NCBI GenBank assembly: GCA_021776145.1
Contig: JAJFGM010000142.1
Span: 1-8,928, forward strand
Direction of reading: 5' to 3'
Source: Kiloniellaceae bacterium
GTDB lineage: Bacteria; Pseudomonadota; Alphaproteobacteria; Kiloniellales; Kiloniellaceae
Length of the DNA: 8,928 bases
Part shown: piece by piece, positions 6,508-8,928 of the stretch
Numbering within the stretch: position 1 is the stretch's first letter
How the letters are laid out: each line of letters begins with the position of its first letter
Position numbers and translations under genes: made by a program
Notes under the pieces: model-generated
Seen by the model: the letters and a program-made list of their open reading frames with translations, nothing else
What the model was told of the DNA's origin: nothing
Databases searched by the model: none

Positions 6508-6658
6508 CCTTGGTCGATGACGCTCCGCGGCGTTCCTGTTGGGCGTTCCGGACGCTCAGGATAGAGATGGACTTACAGCGCGGGCACTTGATCTCAAGCA
6601 CCTCGAAGATGCCGCGCGCCAGCAGCCTGTTACACGAGCCGCAGCGAATTGACTCCAT
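6470..6658 (-). CDS. com: Com-like zinc-finger translational regulator
   Basis: This 62-residue protein has paired CxxC motifs, C6-C9 (RCGSCNRLL) and C25-C28 (EIKCPRCK), closely resembling phage Mu Com, which is also 62 residues. Mu Com is a zinc-binding protein that binds the mom mRNA, opens a stem blocking the mom start and so allows translation of the DNA-modification protein. Here the gene overlaps the start of dcm by 38 bases instead of mom. The ATG at 6658 has AGGA about 6 bases upstream. The C-terminal half is polar and lacks conserved features. The likely job is translational activation of dcm; a DNA-binding role, as annotations of this family often state, is the alternative. It is divergent from the small-gene run starting at 6800. 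Confidence 0.85.
   Translation of the reverse strand: MESIRCGSCNRLLARGIFEVLEIKCPRCKSISILSVRNAQQERRGASSTKDDACGLTQTDKP
6501..6523 (-). promoter_or_regulatory. Hairpin over the dcm start codon
   Basis: On the minus strand GCGTCATC (6523-6516), loop GACCAAG (6515-6509) and GATGACGC (6508-6501) form a perfect 8-bp stem. The dcm ATG (6507-6505) lies in the 3' arm and the AAGGA ribosome binding site spans the loop and first stem bases. The stem lies within the com reading frame, so ribosomes finishing com would melt it. This matches the translation-inhibiting stem of Mu mom in layout; Com binding to it is inferred. Confidence 0.65.
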
Positions 6659-6670
6659 TCAGTTCCTGTT

Positions 6671-6770
6671 GGACGATCCGCCGTCCCTGCGGGGCAGGCG
6701 GGCCGGCCGCGTAAGGCCGGCGTTGGTCGGGCGAGTGCTATCTCGCGGTTCGGGCTGTTGGCGCAGCCCG
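6671..6770. other. Row of five GC-rich hairpins between com and the divergent gene
   Basis: Successive perfect inverted repeats: GGACG/CGTCC (6671-6686), CCTGC/GCAGG (6686-6698), GCCGGCC/GGCCGGC (6702-6721), GCGAG/CTCGC (6731-6746) and CGGGCTG/CAGCCCG (6751-6770). Stems are 5-7 bp with loops of 3-6 bases; the first two share one base. It lies in the com leader on one strand and in the leader of the 6800 gene on the other. It may be a structured leader, a small RNA or a protein binding region. It does not fold as a tRNA. No clear promoter was found in this gap. Confidence 0.45.
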
Positions 6771-6799
6771 GCCCCCGCCTTTCGGCTAGGTATGCGTTG

Positions 6800-7003
6800 A
6801 TGGTCTCAGATCTGGATATCGTACGTTCGGCTGCCGTCCTAATAAGGCACCATGGAGATGCGGCGCCGATCGAAGCGGCGATCCGCGCCGATGATTTCCT
6901 GGATCAAGGAGATCTTATCGGCTTCGCACTTTGGAAACGGATACTGGCCGCAGTAAACGAGCTACAACATTCAGCCCCAACCGACGAAGATACGCGACAC
7001 TAA
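6800..7003 (+). CDS. Small DUF6961-like protein
   Basis: This 67-residue protein reads DLDIVRSAAVLIRHHGDAAP, then EAAIRADDFLDQGD and ALWKRILAAVNELQ. That pattern (a helix ending in HGD, an AA-x-RAD helix, GD, then WKRI) matches a small family I know from alphaproteobacterial genomes and prophages as DUF6961. Its function is unknown and it looks soluble and all-helical. The frame is open to 6758, but the family match begins at the ATG at 6800 and the upstream part is composed of hairpin sequence. The ribosome binding site is weak (TAGG, about 9 bases away). It is the first gene of the plus-strand run and its TAA directly abuts the ATG of the next gene. Confidence 0.7.
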   Translation: MVSDLDIVRSAAVLIRHHGDAAPIEAAIRADDFLDQGDLIGFALWKRILAAVNELQHSAPTDEDTRH

Positions 7004-7162
7004 ATGTCCCGTCGCTCCCTCTCCCCCAAGGCCAGACTAGCCCGGCGGTTCGACGAACGGGTCGACGTCCCGGTCCCACCCCACGGCCTCGGCCGGCGGC
7101 TGAACGATATGCTGGCCTGGTGCGACGACAACTTCTCCGGCGATCAATGGGGCAACATCGGC
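7004..7162 (+). repeat. Direct repeat, copy 1 (partner 7966-8124)
   Basis: Base-by-base comparison gives 139 matches in 159 positions without gaps, starting at the ATG of each copy and ending at the codon pair ATC GGC. Identity stops sharply there. Confidence 0.85.
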
Positions 7163-7303
7163 AACTGTTCACGGCGTGAGCTCCGGCTGCACGCGTCGGG
7201 ATCTTCGGTGACGACTTTCTCCAGAAGGGCGCCACAAATAGCAAGTCCCAATCCTGTCCTCGCAAGCCGGGAACGTTGGTCGTTGCTCGCTCAGTTGTAC
7301 TAA
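7004..7303 (+). pseudogene. Truncated first copy of a duplicated small gene
   Basis: The first 53 codons (to 7162) match the gene at 7966-8193 at 45 of 53 residues and 139 of 159 bases. After NIG the two part abruptly: the intact copy continues AAFFFQRREQAQAFEDAW, while this frame runs into 46 unrelated residues rich in Arg and Ser. The conserved C-terminal part is therefore missing and the tail looks like read-through of noncoding sequence. Nine of the 20 base differences are synonymous, so both copies probably evolved as coding sequence before or despite the break. The ATG at 7004 directly follows the TAA of the preceding gene, so it can be translated by coupling. A functional short protein is possible but a remnant is more likely. 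Confidence 0.6.
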
Positions 7304-7334
7304 GGTCGTCTCGCCAGCCTATAGGAGTCTACCC

Positions 7335-7958
7335 ATGCCAGATAATTTTACGTGGTTCGATTTATTTACCTTGATCGCCCTGATCGCTGGGCCGGTTAGT
7401 GCCGTCATCATCGCCCGCCGTATGGAAGACCGCCGTGTTTAGCGAGTACGGCGGATGGATGTCTTCCGCACGTTGATGAGAACGCGACGTTCGAAGCTAC
7501 ACCCCGATCACGTTGGGGCGCTTAATCTCGTCGAGGTAGAATTCAAGGACGAGACTACCGTCATTACAGAATGGAGAAAATATTGGAAACATCTCGGCGT
7601 TGATCACCCGAAACGACCCGAAGAACAAGCCACAGACGCGTTGACGCGGGAGGAAAAGCAATTACGCCATAGTAAATACGACAATCGCATTGGCAAGGAG
7701 GGCGAAAAACTGTTGGCAACGCTTCTCCACGCAATCGCCAAGGTGCTGGATTTCAAGATTGAACAGTTGGAGATCTTCGAGGGTGGTTACTATCCGAAGG
7801 GCTGGGGCGACATCGAATTACAGCAAGATGCTATCCGTCGCTTTGTTGTCGGTCTGTACCTTGGAGAGTATGCGGTCCCGGTAGCGGTGACCGATTACAC
7901 GACACCCCCATCCGATGTACCCGATAAAAAAAGGAACAACGAAGGCGACAATAACTAG
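7335..7958 (+). pseudogene. DUF6680-like membrane-anchored protein gene with in-frame amber codon
   Basis: A frame begins at ATG 7335 after a good AGGAG ribosome binding site. It encodes one membrane segment (FDLFTLIALIAGPVSAVIIA) and a basic run (RRMEDRRV), then meets TAG at 7440-7442. The same frame continues without another stop to 7958 (RVRRMDVFRTLMRTRRSKLHPDHVGALNLVEVEF, in two stretches MDVFRTLMRTRR and DHVGALNLVEVEF). The joined product of 207 sense codons has the layout I know for DUF6680: N-terminal membrane helix, FRTLMxTR, HPxHVxALNLxEVEF, GYYPKGWG and a C-terminal helix. A functional family member would read through the amber position. The piece after it can start at ATG 7455 (167 residues, 7455-7958), 12 bases after the stop, perhaps by reinitiation; the first piece is 35 residues. 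TAG ends dcm, the secreted protein and the 5102 gene, so it is an ordinary stop here. GC content is lower than in the flanking genes. Function is unknown. Confidence 0.7.
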
Positions 7959-7965
7959 AGACACG

Positions 7966-8124
7966 ATGTCCCGCCGCTCCCTCGGCCCGAAGGCCCAACT
8001 AGCCCGGCGATTTCCCGAACGGGTCGACGTGCCGGTCCCGCCCCACTGCCTCGACCGGCGGCTTAACGATATGCTCGTCTGGTGCGACGACAACTTCGCC
8101 GGCGATCAATGGGACAATATCGGC
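7966..8124 (+). repeat. Direct repeat, copy 2 (partner 7004-7162)
   Basis: This is the second member of the 159-base repeat, here inside an intact gene. The copies are 962 bases apart and the interval contains the DUF6680-like gene. Confidence 0.85.
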
Positions 8125-8193
8125 GCCGCCTTCTTTTTCCAGCGCCGCGAACAGGCGCAGGCCTTCGAGGATGCTTGGCCCAAAGAGCGATGA
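7966..8193 (+). CDS. Small protein of phage-associated type, intact second copy
   Basis: This 75-residue protein is basic at its N terminus (SRRSLGPKAQLARRF), has a central DRRLNDMLVWCDDNFAGDQW stretch, and ends IGAAFFFQRREQAQAFEDAW. The aromatic FFF strand followed by an AxAFxxxW helix resembles the end of small phage proteins I have seen but cannot name, so no function is given. I start at ATG 7966, the counterpart of the start in copy 1 and 7 bases after the TAG of the DUF6680-like gene. Third positions are GC-rich throughout, supporting real coding. Its last 195 bases overlap the end of the lipoprotein gene on the other strand. It is likely co-transcribed with the genes from 6800 or 7335. 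Confidence 0.65.
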   Translation: MSRRSLGPKAQLARRFPERVDVPVPPHCLDRRLNDMLVWCDDNFAGDQWDNIGAAFFFQRREQAQAFEDAWPKER

Positions 8194-8535
8194 GGCCTGC
8201 GGCCGGATTCCCCGATCTTCGAGCATGTCCAGACTCAGTGACTCAATCAGCCGGCGAAACTCCGGGCAGTCGCGCAGCAGCTCTCCGACCCAGGCCGGAC
8301 CCATCCGGCTTGCGTTGCGGGCGAAGGCCCCCAGGTTGATCAGGCCGCAGCGCGCCGCGCGCAGGCGCTGGCGCTCGACCTCGGCCTCTTGGATGACGCG
8401 GTCCTCGGCCGCGTGTTTGAGCGCGACCGCGCTGTCGGTCAGTGCCCGCCCCTCGGCCAGGCCGCCGGCGCAGGCGGACAACAAAAAAGCCGCCCCCAGG
8501 GCGGCCAGCGCGAAGCGTAGGGTCTTGGCGTTCAA
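7999..8535 (-). CDS. Lipoprotein of the lysis-like cassette, possible outer-membrane spanin
   Basis: This 178-residue protein has a lipoprotein signal: basic start (NAKTLR), hydrophobic core and lipobox LSAC with C22 as the lipidated residue. Alanine at +2 suggests sorting to the outer membrane. The next part is helical and charged (HAAEDRVIQEAEVERQRLRAA), then a cysteine pair (C62 and one near residue 90). It begins at a TTG that overlaps the TGA of the holin-like gene (TTGA at 8535-8532), with AAGGAG 6 bases upstream, so it is translationally coupled. The role is inferred from position: phage lysis units often end with a lipoprotein that fuses the membranes. About 64 C-terminal residues are encoded opposite the small gene ending at 8193, so the true C terminus may have been changed by that duplication. 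Alternative: an unrelated phage lipoprotein. Confidence 0.65.
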   Translation of the reverse strand: MNAKTLRFALAALGAAFLLSACAGGLAEGRALTDSAVALKHAAEDRVIQEAEVERQRLRAARCGLINLGAFARNASRMGPAWVGELLRDCPEFRRLIESLSLDMLEDRGIRPQASSLFGPSILEGLRLFAALEKEGGADIVPLIAGEVVVAPDEHIVKPPVEAVGRDRHVDPFGKSPG

Positions 8536-8819
8536 CTCTCTCTCCTTTCAGGTTTAGGGTCTTGTGTGTTGCCGACGCCCTCGATCGACGACGGCCAGTC
8601 GAAGGTTTGCGGTTCCTGGCTGTCCCGCGCGGCGCGGATCCGCGCCGGCAGATTCGGCACCTTGTAGAGGACGATCAGCGTCACAACCGCCACGACCCAA
8701 TAGAGATCATCGGCCGAAAGCGCGAGCTCCGGCGGCAGGCGCTCGTTGATCAACTTGGCGCCGCCGAGCACGAGTCCCGAAAAGGTCAACTTGTTCCACG
8801 GTGAGTTAAACGGGTTCAA
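8532..8819 (-). CDS. Holin-like small membrane protein
   Basis: This 95-residue protein has a weakly hydrophobic N-terminal stretch (LTFSGLVLGGAKLI), one strong membrane helix (LYWVVAVVTLIVLYKV) and a long hydrophilic, charged C-terminal tail (ARIRAARDSQEPQ to PKPERRES). Size, topology and position after a possible endolysin suggest a holin or lysis accessory protein that would permeabilise the inner membrane. The frame is open further upstream to 8903, but that would overlap the preceding gene by 88 bases. The TTG at 8819 overlaps the preceding TGA (TTGA) and has GGGAGGGA about 3-5 bases before it, so I start there. I cannot name the family. Confidence 0.6.
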   Translation of the reverse strand: MNPFNSPWNKLTFSGLVLGGAKLINERLPPELALSADDLYWVVAVVTLIVLYKVPNLPARIRAARDSQEPQTFDWPSSIEGVGNTQDPKPERRES

Positions 8820-8928
8820 AAGTCCCTCCCATGCTTGTTGTAGGCCTGGACGAATTTCCAGGCCCGGCCCTTGCCAGCAACGGTGTTGAAATGCGCCTTC
8901 CAATAGGCCGCCAGGCCCTCGATATCCT
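8816..8928 (-). CDS. C-terminal end of a possible phage peptidoglycan hydrolase (partial)
   Basis: Only the last 36 residues are in the window, ending with TGA at 8818-8816. They read DIEGLAAYWKAHFNTVAGKG followed by RAWKFVQAYNKHGRDF. The AYWK-x-x-FNT-x-x-GKG pattern resembles C-terminal ends of phage-borne muralytic enzymes as I remember them, and the following holin-like and lipoprotein genes fit a lysis cassette. The stop overlaps the TTG start of the next gene. The catalytic part lies outside the window, so the function is an inference. Confidence 0.5.
   Translation of the reverse strand, partial: DIEGLAAYWKAHFNTVAGKGRAWKFVQAYNKHGRDF

Larger units (their letters stand above)
3033..8928. 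mobile_element. Left part of a prophage or prophage-derived island inserted at tRNA-Lys
   Basis: The left border is the tRNA-Lys 3' fragment and the right border is outside the window. The content agrees with phage origin: a Com-like regulator with a phage-type cytosine methyltransferase, a helix-turn-helix regulator, small genes of phage-associated families, a duplicated small gene, and a holin-like protein plus lipoprotein next to a possible endolysin. No integrase, terminase, capsid or tail gene is visible here, so an intact prophage cannot be told from a remnant. Base composition shifts between genes, with the secreted protein region clearly more AT-rich than the com-dcm and lysis regions, as expected for mosaic cargo. 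Confidence 0.7.

Noticed and set aside
6671..6770. Possible tRNA in the hairpin row
   Set aside because: There is a GGTTCG resembling a T loop, but stem order and lengths do not give a cloverleaf on either strand.
6363..6800. 145-codon plus-strand frame across com and the dcm start
   Set aside because: Lies antisense to com and dcm, both recognised by clear motifs.
7440..7442. TAG read as a sense codon through an alternative phage genetic code
   Set aside because: dcm, the secreted protein, the 5102 gene and the DUF6680-like gene all end with TAG at sensible places, so TAG is an ordinary stop here.
1..8928. CRISPR array, insertion sequence or integrase gene
   Set aside because: No regularly spaced repeats, no transposase motifs and no tyrosine or serine recombinase signature were seen in the translated frames.

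Overview
The window reads as a piece of a GC-rich alphaproteobacterial genome (inferred from the cyclase/TolB-like/TPR fusion gene and the tRNA-Lys sequence). It has two parts. Left of about 2987 is probable host chromosome. It holds an 834-base stretch with no recognisable gene, a large class III adenylate cyclase fused to a TolB-like domain and TPR repeats (835-2595), and a 390-base gap. At 2987-3035, minus strand, lies the 3' half of a tRNA-Lys(TTT) gene: anticodon loop, T arm, acceptor strand and CCA, with no 5' half. This is the scar an integrase leaves at the far end of an element inserted in a tRNA gene. Its orientation puts the element to the right, so 3033 to the end is read as part of a prophage or prophage-derived island. 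No integrase and no complete tRNA are in view.

The island begins with about 850 bases without a convincing gene but with several inverted repeats. Next come an AT-richer secreted protein on the minus strand (3894-4577) and a divergent two-gene unit: a helix-turn-helix regulator (4799-5098) and a small protein with a C-terminal membrane anchor (5102-5476). A minus-strand com-dcm unit follows (6658 down to 5599): a Mu Com-like zinc-finger protein whose gene overlaps the start of a phage-type cytosine-C5 methyltransferase, ending at a good intrinsic terminator (5482-5528). Divergent from it is a plus-strand run of small genes: a DUF6961-like protein, a truncated small gene, a DUF6680-like gene broken by one in-frame amber codon, and a second, intact copy of the small gene. 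These converge on a minus-strand lysis-like cassette (end of a possible endolysin, a holin-like membrane protein and a lipoprotein) whose genes are joined by TTGA stop/start overlaps.

The strongest lead is the com-dcm junction. An 8-bp perfect stem with a 7-base loop (6501-6523) holds the dcm ATG in its 3' arm and part of the ribosome binding site. The com frame runs through it. This is the architecture of phage Mu com-mom, here applied to a 5mC methyltransferase. Other leads are a 210-residue ORF in the +1 frame inside dcm that itself resembles a widespread phage protein family, a row of five GC hairpins upstream of com, the in-frame amber in the DUF6680-like gene, and an 87% identical duplication of a small gene. 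All family names come from recognising sequence by eye; no database search was possible.
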